From Melastoma dodecandrum (lineage: Eukaryota > Streptophyta > Magnoliopsida > Myrtales > Melastomataceae), in assembly GCA_029817715.1 (NCBI GenBank), contig JARUPY010000396.1, forward strand, positions 5,952,001 through 6,016,000: a stretch of 64,000 nt of DNA. The letters are read 5' to 3'. How positions within the stretch are numbered: the stretch's first letter is position 1; every line of letters begins with the position of its first letter. Made by a program: the position numbers and the translations under genes. A model generated the notes under the pieces. It worked only from the letters and a program-made list of their open reading frames with translations. It was not told the origin of the DNA and searched no databases. Shown here piece after piece: positions 23,801 to 36,111 of the stretch.

Positions 23801-26682
23801 TCACAATACTTCAAATGCGCTGGACGCTCCGGTGAAGTACTGTGTCGGAGAATCCGTCTTCTTCTTAGATGACCCAAAGTGTCGCAGGCGGTAAATCCCT
23901 GGAGTGACGTCCTCTGGCAATTCCCATTCGATGATCGCCGAGCCATTGTACCCGCTAATGTCGGCAGCATACTTGAAGTACAGGCAGAAATCATCGTCAT
24001 CGTAACTCGGGATCCACTTTCCCGCTTCCAGCCTCTCAACTACTGCAAAAGTTCCTTCTGTCAAGAGATCATATCTCGGATTTGCGCTCCAGAACGTTGC
24101 ATTCACCCTGTCTCCCTTTTGAAATGGTTTGCCACTGGACAGGATGACGTCTTGTTTCATGTCGCCGAAGTTAACTCCAGTAGGCGGGGTTTCCCCCAAA
24201 GGTGGAACCAACAGACGAAGTTGGACACTATACAGATCTGGCGGTGATGGACCTTTAGCGGCGAGCTTCTGTCCCATTGCCATCGATTTAGCCAATTTCT
24301 CGAACTCTTGGATGTAGGCCGACAAGGTGTGAGGACCATAGAGTGTTGAAGCAGCCTTCGGAAAACATCATGGCTCACTTATTTGACAATAATATGGGTG
24401 GAGGTAAGAGATTAAGTACTGGGTATTTTGTTTTTCTAAACGAACCTCGTATCTTTGGTGCGAGTACTCTTCCCTGGTGGCGATGTACTGCGAGTAAGTG
24501 TTTGTGAGCCCTGCGATTACTACACGAGTATCGTTTCCGAATTCTCCTTTCCCATTGCTTATCAGCGTCTCCTTAACTGCCTCCCTCAACCTGCGTCCAG
24601 CCATTGTCGTGAACTCTGCAAATACAAGTCTTGCAGTTAATTATCATTCAACTTCCGTTATTAGAAAAAGATGTTATGGACAACGAACCTCCCGGGACCG
24701 ACAGAATGATTAGTTGCCCAAGCCTCAGGATCTGAATAGGAAGAATAGCTGGCTGCACTCAACACAGTAATCCTCGTTAATCATTGTTTGGAGATCGACA
24801 CAGGATCTGGGATTCGAGATAGGCATGCCCAACTTACAGCCCAAGCATATGGGTTGAACATTTCGCCGGTGCTCAGCAAAACCGGCTTCGGACTCTGGCA
24901 ATCCTCCTGATACTTGCTTGGCTTTTGGAGCCCATTCCTCAGATCCTTCCACATAGGATTTATCTGCATGTCATGGATATGGATTGTTCAGTCGACTAAA
25001 TTTCTTGAAATAAGATCCCCAATAAGATTGGCCCACGAAACTGACCTCTGTATCACCTTGTTGGAAACCAAATATCCCGGGTCCATCCGTGGTTCCCGCA
25101 GCGAAACCAGCTCCGAGTGCAGCCGGACATGTCTTGACTGTTTGGTTCCCGTCTAACTTCACCTTGATGTCAGTAAAGTTCAGGTACGTGAATCGGTAAT
25201 CTATCTTCCCAGTTAGTTTCTCTGTAGCAGACTTGAACAGCTTGATGGCCACTTGGGCCTGCCTTTCAGCTATGATCCTCGTACTCAGTATTTCGTTCGG
25301 GTACCTGCATAAAGAAATTCATAAATGACCTCGTCAGATAGAATATTCAACCATAGATTGTCACAAAAACCCACCCAGGTCCTCTTCCGATGCATAGCTG
25401 AACATTGCCATTACACGACGAGTGATTGAAGTCACATGGCTTTCCTGTATCAGTACAGAAGGTTCCAAGCACGTTTGGAGACACATCTCCGACGTTAGAC
25501 TGGCAGAATGCTCCCACGAATGATGAATCTTCATTCTTCCTGACCTTGGCAGTCTGGCTGCTCCCTTTACTGCATATCTTCCCTCCGGTTGCCTTAGACA
25601 GCTGCGCCTTCTGCAACTTTCTCTGTTTGATATCTCTCCGAGAGCTCAATCCTACAACATCATCAGGAATATTTCATTACAATCCTACTCTATGTCATCA
25701 AATTAAACGGACTTTACACCAACGATTGAGCACTTACGGGATCCATTAACGGAATTAGCAGGGATACTAGTTGCAGCAAACCAATCCTCAAAGAACCGTG
25801 CAGCAGCACCCTTATTATCTCCGCTGACGAGCTTATTGTCTCTGCTCATGGAAGTACCGTGAGTTGCATGCCAGTTGAACGATCCGATGCTTTTCCCGGT
25901 AGCGTTATCCACAAACTTCAAAAGTGTCATCTGCTTATCAACGTCGGCCATGTATCTTGCTCTCTCTTTCTCCGGGTTCATCAAGTATGCACTTGGGCTC
26001 CGATTTACACCAGCGTTATCCACATCCCCTGTATCAACATAATCCATCATAATGAATTCTCGACGAAAGAAATGCATTACCAATTTTTTGAACTTTGACC
26101 TTGGTTGATATGTATCGAGCCTGGCTTCAAGTTTCTGTGTGCCTGAACGATGCTCTGCTCAACGGCGTCAACAATAGCGTCAAACGATTGCTGAACAAAC
26201 CCCATGGATGTAATTGTATAAACCATGTACTGGAGGTATCCACCAGGCCCGGCATGAGTATGAGTCCCACTAATCGCAACATTCTCTTCCGTGTAAAGAT
26301 CTCCATACTTCGACTTGAGCCTCTCAAAAACCTTGATGTTGACAAGCTGTGAAGCCATCCCAGCATCCAGGTTCACGAATGCAAACCTAGGCCCTTTCTC
26401 GCCCTCGGCAATGATGAACGTCCTTGCCCGCAATCGGAAATGGATCCCGGCAGCCTTCTGGTCAATATTCGCATACCCCATCAGGTTAACTTCTGCGGCT
26501 GGTCCCGTCATGTCATAACTCCCAACTCCTATCAGGTACTCAGCACTTCCACACATGGCCAACACAACAGCTGCCAAGATCACGGCAACGGCAACGGAGA
26601 AAACACGTAATCCCATCTCTTCCTGCATCCTCGTGATCCCAACCCTTTGGATGGCACTGATTATAAGGCCGTGGCCTGACAT
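23801..26682 (-). CDS. neutral ceramidase (neutral/alkaline non-lysosomal)
   Basis: Eight exons: 26682-26100, 26028-25738, 25651-25375, 25304-25046, 24963-24838, 24752-24689, 24615-24446, 24355-23801; together 774 codons, a usual length for the family. The enzyme hydrolyses ceramide to sphingosine and fatty acid. Family marks: GVGSYDMTGPAAEVNLMGYA, SGTHTHAGPGGYLQY (zinc-binding His), FNWHATHGTSMS, SGDNKGAAARFFEDWF, and the catalytic-serine segment CQSNVGDVSPNVLGTFC. The C-terminal beta-sandwich runs to SAFEVL-stop. A signal peptide or membrane anchor is visible (RVFSVAVAVILAAVVLAMCG). Three in-frame ATGs (26682, 26628, 26616) could start translation; the one at 26616 (MGLRVFSV) gives the most typical signal peptide. 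Its 3' end lies about 56 bp from the end of the convergent ADH pseudogene, so their transcripts may overlap. Confidence 0.95.
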
Positions 26683-28505
26683 GGGATTTCTCGAGCATTG
26701 TTATACGTGTGATGACTTCCACGGTGGATACTACTAGAATCGAATACTGTCTTCTTCTCGTGTAGCGGCTATCACTAAGCCTGTTCTTGGACATAAACTT
26801 ATTTGGATCACATGTAAACAATGTCCATGCATTGTTAACGGGATTAACAACATTACCTCTGCCACGACATTGGGAGGCAACACATGCAACTAACAACACA
26901 ACAAAACAATGTAAAAGCTACTCGTACTCGTAAACAACGCAACGGTTTGGACGACCTGAGGATTCGGGTCCGCTCCTCCAAGGCTCAACCGGTCGACGTC
27001 ACGACTCGAACATCGGACGCTGCGGAAGGGAATTGGGTTGAACCCTCCCTTAGTTTCTAAATGGATCTGCATGGCGTTTCGCCAACCGTCTCCAGTTCTT
27101 TGAAGGCGACGGGCGAAAGACTGTGCATAGGCCTCACAAAGGACTGTTTAGGAGGACTCGGGAGCGACTCATGTCGTCAGTCCCTCATCCAAAATGCCTC
27201 CGTAAAAAGGTGTTGTTGTTTAATTTAGGTAAATTATACGGAGTCGCCACCGACTTAATTTTAGAAGCTTGGTTTAAGTCGAAAAAACCAGAGTAGGATT
27301 CGATTATTCATAATTATTAACACTTACATCTAAACATGCGAAAAGGTGGCGTTTGCTCCAGAAGTTTGCCTTAGGTTAACGGGTGTCGGACCCGATTCGG
27401 GCATGACTCCGGACTCATGTGAATGTTTTACGGGCGTTGGACCCGATTTGAGCTTTTTGGGCCCGAACTCATGTGTGTTGGTTTAACAGACAACATGCGA
27501 CGATAAAATCCTAAAAGCCTAACATCATGCACCTCAACATATATCAAGAATTTAGATCAAAGGGAGCGATGAAGGGTGGTTATAAAAAATTTAGATCAAG
27601 AATTTGGACCCACGACCCGTTACATGTGGAAATAAAAAGAAACTTCGGAAAGCTCGCACTTTCCTTTGTACCTTAGGTGACGGTTGGGGCCTCTTTATCG
27701 TCTTGACACCCGGAAAGATCTATGGAGTTTGATACATACGCCTTCGAGTAATCTTCGGTCTTTGACATCCGTCTCGTCGGATTCTCGCACCCCTCTATCG
27801 GTGTTCATGCAAACCAAACAAGAATGGTGGAGAAAATGATGGGAGAGAGAAAAAGAAAACAAACAATCAACACCTCTCAGCCCCCACGGAGAAATAACCG
27901 AGATTGAAAAAAACAAGTAAAATAACATTAGACACACAAAAAGGGGTCATCAGGCAAAACAAACCAAAAATTAAAAATAGAAAAAAACTTCCACTAAATC
28001 AACAAAGAAGTGGGTACACAAGTGTTCGTCTATCAAGCCACCAACAACCAGCACATAAACTTCTTTCTTACTCAACGTAACATCAAGAACTCATCTTGGT
28101 AATCATACGCTTAGCAACGCAAAAAGAAGAAAGAGCTGAAATCAAGAACTTCGAATCTGGCAGTCTCGGAAACGGGGTGAAATCACAAGCTAAAAGACCC
28201 CAATATCAATCTCCACCGTTCAGAATATAGAATATCAAGTCAAGAATAATCCCTCAAAATTTCACGAAGGTCCAACAGTGCGATCGACTGCTAGGTTAAG
28301 TGAACGTCGCGCAGTCTGAAACTAGGCTGCGGCGGAATCCAAGTTTGCTTCTCTTCTTCGGCCGTCTCTCCTCACTCTTGCTACGTTTTTCTTGTCTTGT
28401 GTCATCTGAAGAAAACCTTAGATGACCCATTAAAGTGACAATGGGCTTCAGGCTTCATCCGTGTAAGGTACACGGGCTTGGGCCGCTCTAACAAATAGGA
28501 GAGAA
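26683..28505. repeat. ceramidase upstream region passing into degenerate repeat DNA, probably including a copia 3' LTR
   Basis: No gene is supported. 26683-27060 is the ceramidase promoter side. From about 27200 the sequence has features of plant LTR-element debris, including two diverged tandem copies of an ACGGG(T/C)GT(C/T)GGACCCGATT unit at about 27378 and 27434. The stretch just below 28515 should be the 3' LTR of the minus-strand copia element, since its inner border is preceded by a polypurine tract. Its outer end was not identified. Confidence 0.4.
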
Positions 28506-28515
28506 CAACCCAACA

Positions 28516-28526
28516 AATCTCCCCCT
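28516..28526 (-). other. polypurine tract and 3' LTR border of the copia element
   Basis: Minus strand reads AGGGGGAGATT directly before TGTTGGGTTG, the expected plus-strand primer and LTR start of a copia element. It fixes the element's orientation and inner 3' border. Confidence 0.7.
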
Positions 28527-31500
28527 ATCGACTATGTGGAAGAGCTCGCCGAAATACCGGTGATTTGATGACAAGCAATAACCCTTGCTCTTGAAAGCGC
28601 CTTCGTCATCATATCTAAGCCATTATCATCGGTGTGGATCTTCTCGATATGCACCAATTTAGAATTCACAACATCTCGAATCCAATGATATCTCATATCT
28701 ATATGCTTCGACTTCACATGAAAGGTTGAATTCTTCGCAAGATATATGACACTTTGATTATCACAATAGAGAACATACCGTTCTTGATTGAATCCAAGCT
28801 CTTGGAGAAAATTCTTCATCCACAATAGTTTTTTGCACGCTTCCGTGGTAGCAATGAATTCCGTTTCGGTAGTAGATAGTGCAACACATTTCTGAAGCCT
28901 AGATTGCCAAGAAACGGCTCCCCCTGCAAAGGTAATCAAATAAACCGATGTCGACTTATGAATATCAATATCTCCAGTCATATATGCATAGCCAATCAAC
29001 TTTGGTTCACCACCTCCGAAATATATACCATAGTTTGCAGTGCCACGCAAATACCTCATGATCCATTTCACCACATTCCAATGCTCTTTTCCAGGATTAG
29101 ATAAGAATCGACTCACCACACTAACAACATGCACTATATCAGGCCTCGTGCACACCATCTCATACATCAAACTACCAACAGCAGAACTGCAAGGAACATT
29201 CTGCATGTATTGTCTATGCTCATCAGAAGCAGGACAATGATCGTGGCTCAACTTAACTCCAGAAGGAAAGGGGGAACTTACTGCTTTAGCATTTCTAATA
29301 TTGAACCGTTCCAACACTTTGTGAATATACTTCTCTTGAGATAAGAAGATCTTATTCTCTTCTCTTCTTCTGTTAATTCTCATGGCGAGAATCTGTTTTG
29401 CAGGACCTAAGTCTTTCATAGCAAAAGACTTGTTCAATTGTTTCTTCAACGGATTAATGCGTGAGATATTCCTGCCAACAAGAAGCACATCATCCACATA
29501 TAAAATGAGAATAATGAAGTCATTATCACCAAACCTCTGAAAGAAGACACAATGGTCTGTATTTTCCTTTTACTATAAAACCTTCAGGTTGTTCCATGTA
29601 AATCTCTTCGTGCAAGTCACCATGAAGAAAGGTTGTCTTGACATCCATTTGTTCAATCTCCAAGTCAAGACTTGCAGCTAAACCATCACAACTCGTATGG
29701 ATGACATCTTCACAACCGGAGATAAAATCTCATCAAAATCAACTCATTTCCTCTTACTGAAGCCCTTTACTACCAGTCTTGCTTTGTATCGTGGCTGAGA
29801 GTTGTGTCCATGCTTTATCCTGAATATCCACCTGTTCTTCAGAGGACGCTTATCCTTAGGCAACTTCACCAATTCATAGGTATCATTATCATGAAGTGAT
29901 TTCATCTCATCATCCATGGCACGAACCCGTTCTACCTTTTGCTCACTCTCAATGGCTTCCTCAAAATATTCGGGCTCTCCCCCATCAGTCAACATAATAC
30001 ACTCGTTAGCTGGATACATTGTGGATGGTTGTCGTTCTCTCAACGTCCTTCTGAGTGGCATATCACTTGGAGCTTCAGTTGTTGGTAAATCCTCAACAAC
30101 TTCGGTTTCTATCTCATCTGTCTCATGCTCATCATCCCGAATTTCACTCTACGATGGAATTGACATAAGAGGAACAATACTCGTATCCAAGTTCTCACTT
30201 CTAGAAACAGAAGAAGATTTCACCTTGTCAATATCCTATATAGTCTGATCCTCTACAAAAACCGCATCTCGACTTCGAACAAGCTTCTTTGAGATAGGAT
30301 CATAAATCTATAGCCAAACTCATCCTGACCATATCCGATAAAAACACACTGCTTTGACTTTAAATCAAGCTTACTTCTCTCATCACTTGGAATATGTACA
30401 AAAGCTTTGCATACAAAAACTTTCAAGTGATCATAAGAGGGATCCTTACCACTCCAAACTCGATTTGGAACATCAAACTTCAAGAGAACACACGGTGTAA
30501 GTTTAACACGTGAACAACAGTGTTAAGAGCTTCTCCCCAGAAAGACTTCGACAACTTGGCATGTGAAAGTAGACACCTTACTCGTTCGACGAGTGTTCTA
30601 TTCATCCTTTCTGCTAACCCATTTAACTGAAGTGTCTTGGGTGGCATCTTTTGATGTCAAATGTCCTGCTGTATACAATACTCATCAAATGGCCCCAAAT
30701 ACTGACCTCCATTATCTGATCAAATGCACTTGAGCTTTCTTCCAGTTTCCCTCTCAACTGAAACATGAAACTGTTTGAACACATCTATAACTTGGCTATT
30801 GTACTTCAAGGTATAAACCCAAGTCTTTCTCGAATGATCATCAATGAAAGTGACAAAATAAAGAAATTCACCCATAGTCTGAGTTTTCATAGGATCACAT
30901 AAATCAGAATGCACCAAGTCAAAAATTTTTTCTTTTCTACCTGACGATGAAAACTTAAACAATACTCGATTTTGGTTCCTTGCCAAACAATGATCATACC
31001 TCTGCAAGCTGCCATTCTTCAAACCAGATAAGGCATTCTTTCTGCCTTATATGACCTAGCCTTATGTGCCACAACTCAGTTATAGCCACATTTTCTACCA
31101 CATTAACGACATGATTCGTAATCTTAGCATGCAACATGTATAAAGCCGAAGATCTCTTACCTCTGGCCACAATCATCGAATATTTGGTAAGCTTCCATCT
31201 TCCATTTGCAAAGGTACTACAATAATCATCATCATCTAGTTTTCCAGTCGAAATCAAGTTCAACATGATGTCTGGGACATGCTTTACATCTTTCAGAATC
31301 AATTTAGAACCAGTACTAGTCTCCAAGCAAATATCACCAATGTCAACAACCTTTGCCTCACCATCATTTCCCATCTTCACAAATCCAAAACTACCTGGTG
31401 TGTAAGAAGTGAAGAAATCCTTCAGAGAGGTAGTATGAGCAGAAGCACCACTGTCAATCACCCAACTGGTATCGTGGCTAGTCAAATTAACCACGTCACA

Positions 31501-32386
31501 ATCATGGACAATCAGAAAATCTTCAGTAGTAGTGGCGACTCGATTTGTATCACTACTTTCACCTGATTTCTTGTCTTTGCCCTTCTTTTTATATCTTTGC
31601 TTATTCTCCTTCTTCAATAGCCGACAAAAAGGTTTGATGTCTCTTCTTACCACAATGATGACATTTAACATCCGCAAACTTTCCTCGAGACTTACTTCTA
31701 CAATTACCATCTATATTCTTCGGTCCACGGCTATAACTTCTCCCTTGTGACTCGGTGACCAGAATATCCGACTTCGAAGAACAATTAGAATCAAGAGACT
31801 TTCTCCTTACCTCTTCATTCATACAGCTAGCCTTCGCTAAATCATATGTAACCACTCTTTTTGGAGCTGAATTCGAAACTAATGTCCTGAAATTATCCCA
31901 AGTATGCGGCAAACTACCAAACAACCACAAACCAAGCAACTCGTCTTCAAATTTAAGACCCATGGAAGACAACTAATTAATATAACCCTGAAAGCTGTTG
32001 ATATGATCCGCCATTGAAGAACCATTCTTATACTTCAATCCCAACAGCTGATTCATCACATACATCTTGTTGCTTCATGTATTGCTGGCATAAAGCTCCT
32101 CAAGTTTACTCCAGCGAGTCCGAGCATGGTTGATTCCACTGACATGATTCAATACATTATCCTCAACCCATCTAATAAATCCACACACTTGCCTGTGAAA
32201 GATAGTCCACTGCTTATCTGTCTTATCCTCTGGTATTTTTGTAGAGAAAACAAACATGTAATAATTCTTTACATAAAGCAGATTTTCCATCTGAGACTTC
32301 CAAGAAGAATAATTCGAACCAGTCAACATAATCATCTTGCTCGTATTAGCCTGCAACACTCGACAGAAATCATAATCAATCAACCC

Positions 32387-32398
32387 GCTCTGATACCA
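32387..32398 (-). other. copia primer-binding site (initiator tRNA-Met)
   Basis: The minus strand reads TGGTATCAGAGC, the standard copia primer-binding site complementary to the 3' end of plant initiator tRNA-Met. It lies two bases inside the presumed LTR end TCATCA (32401 onward on the plus strand). Confidence 0.85.
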
Positions 32399-32406
32399 CT
32401 TGATGA

Positions 32407-32497
32407 GATGTAACACGAACCAACACACCCCAGATTCTATTCTAGCCTTAAGGAAGTCATTCGACGAATTTCGGGGTGCGTTGGTTCGTATTACATC
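32407..32497. repeat. 25-bp inverted repeat at the copia 5' LTR end
   Basis: Arms 32407-32431 and 32473-32497 are reverse complements with two mismatches, separated by about 41 bp. The left arm belongs to the end of the copia 5' LTR, so the right arm looks like a second, inverted LTR tail. Confidence 0.7.
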
Positions 32498-33174
32498 CCA
32501 TTAGGGCAGGCATCGACTGAGAAGGGGGCCGAGGCCGTTGGGAAGGAACGATTGCAGGAGCCACCGCCATACCCGTTTCAAGGCCTCCCGACCTTCGGCT
32601 CTTTTCGACCTCGCTGTGCCGTCGACATCGGCCCCTGATGTGGGTTTGCCAAGATCTCATTCAGGCGTGTGGAAGGGAGAAGGTGGAGGACGAGGAAGTG
32701 GGTACGATGAGGGTTAGTGGCGTGGGTCGGATGTCCCGCCACGGATCTAGGGATCGGTTGCCATCAGGTCACCGCCAAGCTAATTGCTGCCAGCTGGAGG
32801 TCGCCTTGGGGTCTGCTGGAGCAGGACGACAAAAGGGCATCCTCTTGATGCCATCGCGGTGAGTCAGCTGTTGGGTTCGTTGTGGCCGAACCTGTGTTGT
32901 TGACACTGAGGGGAAGCCGAATCTGGAGACGTCAGGAACACACGGGTCAATGAGATCTGAAGCCCGGATCTGGATCTGGATCCGGAGTCGGGTCTGCGGG
33001 TTGATGTGGTTCGAGTTGCCGTCCGACGAGAAACGGAGCGAGGTGAGGCTGTCGGATCCAACTTTCGCTGGAGCGTTGAGCGTAGGCGATGTCGATTGCT
33101 TTTCGAGTCCTGGGGGTGTGATCGAGGGGTGGAGTGGCCGGGTGTCTCCTTGGGGCTTGCTAAAGCTGAATTAT
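32498..33174. other. GC-rich repeat-like DNA left of the inserted LTR
   Basis: GC-rich, low-complexity sequence with repeated GGATCTGGAT-like words. Reading frames exist on both strands but their composition is Arg/Ser/Pro-rich and no domain is recognised. It appears to be continuous with 34822-35560 across the inserted LTR. Probably part of an older transposable element. Confidence 0.4.
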
Positions 33175-33179
33175 AAGAG

Positions 33180-34816
33180 TGATGGGTTTCCACCGGGCGC
33201 AGCGGAAACTCGTTTCGAAAAATACTGTTCGAAACAGAGTCCCGGATCTATGTGATACGTATAAATCGAATAATAACCTTAAACAAAACATATACCTTGT
33301 TGTATTGGATGCGAGCTTTAAGAGTCCCAAACGTGACTCATCTAGAAGTATCCATGCACACGTGACATGAAAACTCAAATTCCTTCGGCGCTAGCCTTCG
33401 GAATTCTTTCAACTGTTTTCTTTCGGAAGCCTCGGACAAATATTTCCTTCTGTGGCCGAATAAAATTTACTTCTCTTGGCCGGATTGATTTCTTCTTATG
33501 GTTAAACGGCCAATTTCATCTATTTATATTGTTTTTACCTTAACGGATGTGGTACCGCCTTATAACTAAATTAATTGTCAAAAATAATAAATTGCACCAC
33601 GTAGCAATGCTATGCTACAATAGCCAATAGCTAATAATTTTACTTTTGCAATTGGGTAGGTACCGAGAACTAAACAATTGAAATTTAGTTCAATTGGGCC
33701 AAATGGGCTTCGAGCCTTATATTGATATTAATAATAATATAATATTATATTATAAAATGATATAATAATTAATTATTATAATTATATCATTATAGTCTAC
33801 AACTGAGACATATTTGATCAATTTAAATCCAACACTAGGATTTATTGCTTCCGAATATTTCAGAATAAATTTGTAATCCAACAAATTCTAATTTTGAAAA
33901 TTTATACTTTTAACTCTAATATCCATTAGAATTAAATAATCAATTTCCGTGTTCACGTGCTTTTGCGTGCAAACCTCTAGGTTCTATATACGAAGGCAAT
34001 GTAGATCCATACATAGACTGAGGTAACCGTCTAGCAACAGTTTTCAGCCACCCAACGTAATAGAATATTAGTCATGAACCGAAACCACATTGAACCGATT
34101 TCTGTGTAATTCAATCTCTTCATCTTACCAACATCCTGATTAATTCAGTGCATCATATGTCATCACTAAATTAATCATTTTACTTGATTTCTGAGATATA
34201 ATAGATCTTAACTTGAATGATAAACATTCCTCCACGGCCGTGTGTTTAAAATCACTAATATCTCAATCAAGCGGCTAAGATGTCAACTCTCTAATCCAAG
34301 AGAGTGATGAATCCTATATTGACTCAACACTATCCTCTCTACGCTTCGTTGCACACCCAATAACCGTATTACTCACAATCCGATTAAAGACTGCTTTTAA
34401 CGGCATCAAAGTAAACAACTCCACGCATAGAATAAATGGAGGTCTCAAGTCAGGAGATCAGTTACACTCGTTCAACAAGAGAAGTTACCAATGACGTTTA
34501 ATATGTGGTATTCTCTATAAACGGGTCGTGTCCAGTGTACCCTAAACTTAGGCATCCCTGAGTATAACTTGAACATTCATCCCTTGGTCTAACTCGACGT
34601 AAGTTATACTCGACGTTGATCTAGATGTTTATGTCCCATCTAAACATCTATCCGATCAAGGACAATTTTAGATTGACAAATAATCAATCTATGGGACTTT
34701 ACCGTAAAGTTAATTATGAGCAGAAAAATAATTAATAAACAGTAAATGCTTGCCTTTATTAACAACTATTCACGTATATTATAAAGTGTCTTGGCACATA
34801 CGTGCACGTACTAACA
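33180..34816. mobile_element. 1.6-kb solo LTR (or short non-autonomous element) with AAGAG duplication
   Basis: Begins TGATGGGTTT at 33180 and ends GTACTAACA at 34816 (TG...CA). The pentamer AAGAG occurs directly on both sides (33175-33179 and 34817-34821). The surrounding GC-rich sequence contrasts with the AT-rich interior, which includes an AT-only palindromic stretch at about 33725-33800. No gag or pol reading frame lies inside. Length 1637 bp; best explained as a solo LTR, though a TRIM/LARD-type element is possible. Orientation undetermined. Confidence 0.78.
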
Positions 34817-34821
34817 AAGAG

Positions 34822-36105
34822 GGGAGCCGTCTTGACGTCGTCGCGATGGGTCAGCCGCTGGCATGTCAGGGCTGAGAAGTGAACGCTTTGGGTGCGACAT
34901 CCTTGGCGTCGGAACTCAGAGAACTTCGGGGTTCTTCAGAGAGAGACGGGTCGCCATAGCTGGACGTTCGGGAGGATGCGGTCATCACTGCTGGGTCTGG
35001 GGGTGTCGGAGAGGACGCGAGTTACGTCGCCGCTGGATCTGGGGATGTCGGGAGGATGTGGGCTCGCCGCTGGACGTACTCGTCAAGGAGGGAGCACAGC
35101 TGCTTGTCGTAATCAGTCTTCTTCTGAGCCTTGGTTTGCTTCAACACCATCCTTTTTTAACGATCACCTTGGCACCACGAGAAATGAGCAGAGGCAGTCG
35201 AAGATGGGGAAGGAAGAGATGGGACGTGGGGGCTGCTGTTGGATTTGTTGTTGTTGAGTGGCATCTACTTGGAGAAGCCGAAAGAAAGCGTCCGCTATTG
35301 GTGAGGTTGCCTTGAAGCCGAGATAGGAGGAGGCATTGGAACTGGTTTTGGGTGTAGCTCCCGAGAGGAGGAAGATGAAGTTCGTCTCCGTCTGTAGAGG
35401 TTTTTGGCTCCCGTCCTTTGGGATTTTTTCTTCTGGGATTTTTTTAGTGAAAGAATCAGACGATCCCCTCATTTCCTCCTCCTTTTTTCGCTGATCGTCC
35501 CTCCTCTAGGATCGAGAAGAATTTTTTGATGAGGCCGTTGATTTCGTTGGTAGCCCAGCCCCATTGGGGAGCCATCAGAGCAAATGCGCTTAGGAGGAAG
35601 GAATGTTGCTGTCCCCGTCCGTCAAGATTGTTGGGATTGTTCCTTGATTGTCCTTTTTTTCCTTTTTTATTATTTTTATTTGTCTAAGTGTGCGTGAGAA
35701 TCTCTTACGGCGTTGTCCACTGACTGATTGGGGAATTCTTCGGTTTAGATGATTCTGAAAATCTAAGTTGGACTTTTCAAATTGATCCGAACTTAAATAA
35801 AAATCTAAAAAGTCGTAAATTAATCCTTCAATCCGAAATTAAAAAAGTAGAATGCTTAAAAAAAATCATGAAAAATTTAAAAGTAATATTGTCGCTTAAT
35901 GAAAATGTAGTTAGAATATTAGTTATATTTAACTAATTTTTAATTCGAAATCAATTACATAAATCATGTCAGAAATAATAGGCATTAATTAAATATCACT
36001 ACACATTTTCAACAATTTTTATGGAACTGTAAATATGTTTGATAATCTTTAAAATTTAAAAGAGCATCCTCGGTTAAGTTTAATCAAAATCTAATCGTAT
36101 GTAAT
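34822..36105. other. right part of the GC-rich repeat segment, then AT-rich spacer
   Basis: 34822-35560 is GC-rich with diverged copies of a CGCTGGATCTGGGG(A/G)TGTCGG(G/A)AGGA-like unit (about 34990-35070). A minus-strand frame (35472-35164) containing a Gln run has no recognisable domain. 35640-36105 is AT-rich and featureless. Confidence 0.35.
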
Positions 36106-36111
36106 TAAAAC

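Larger units (their letters stand above)
28506..32400 (-). mobile_element. degenerate Ty1/copia retrotransposon, internal region
   Basis: Minus-strand element with all copia parts in order, interrupted by stops and frame changes. From high to low coordinates: a primer-binding site matching initiator-Met tRNA (TGGTATCAGAGC on the minus strand, 32398-32387); gag (about 32365-31970 and 31972-31640, with a degenerate CCHC knuckle CHHCGKKRHQ in which the spacing is altered); protease with DSGASAHT (about 31460); the pre-integrase block ELWHIRLGH; integrase core pieces (DLVHSDLCDPMKT, TFIDDHSRKTWVY, about 30995-30720); reverse transcriptase split near 29740 with the YVDD box at about 29490; RNase H (about 28900-28560). 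A polypurine tract AGGGGGAGA (28526-28518) lies just before a TGTTGGGTTG LTR start (28515). TNT1-type in appearance. Not autonomous. Confidence 0.9.

Noticed and set aside
34863..35472. Open frames on both strands in the GC-rich segment
   Set aside because: High GC produces long open frames; residues are dominated by Arg, Gly, Ser and Gln with no recognisable domain.
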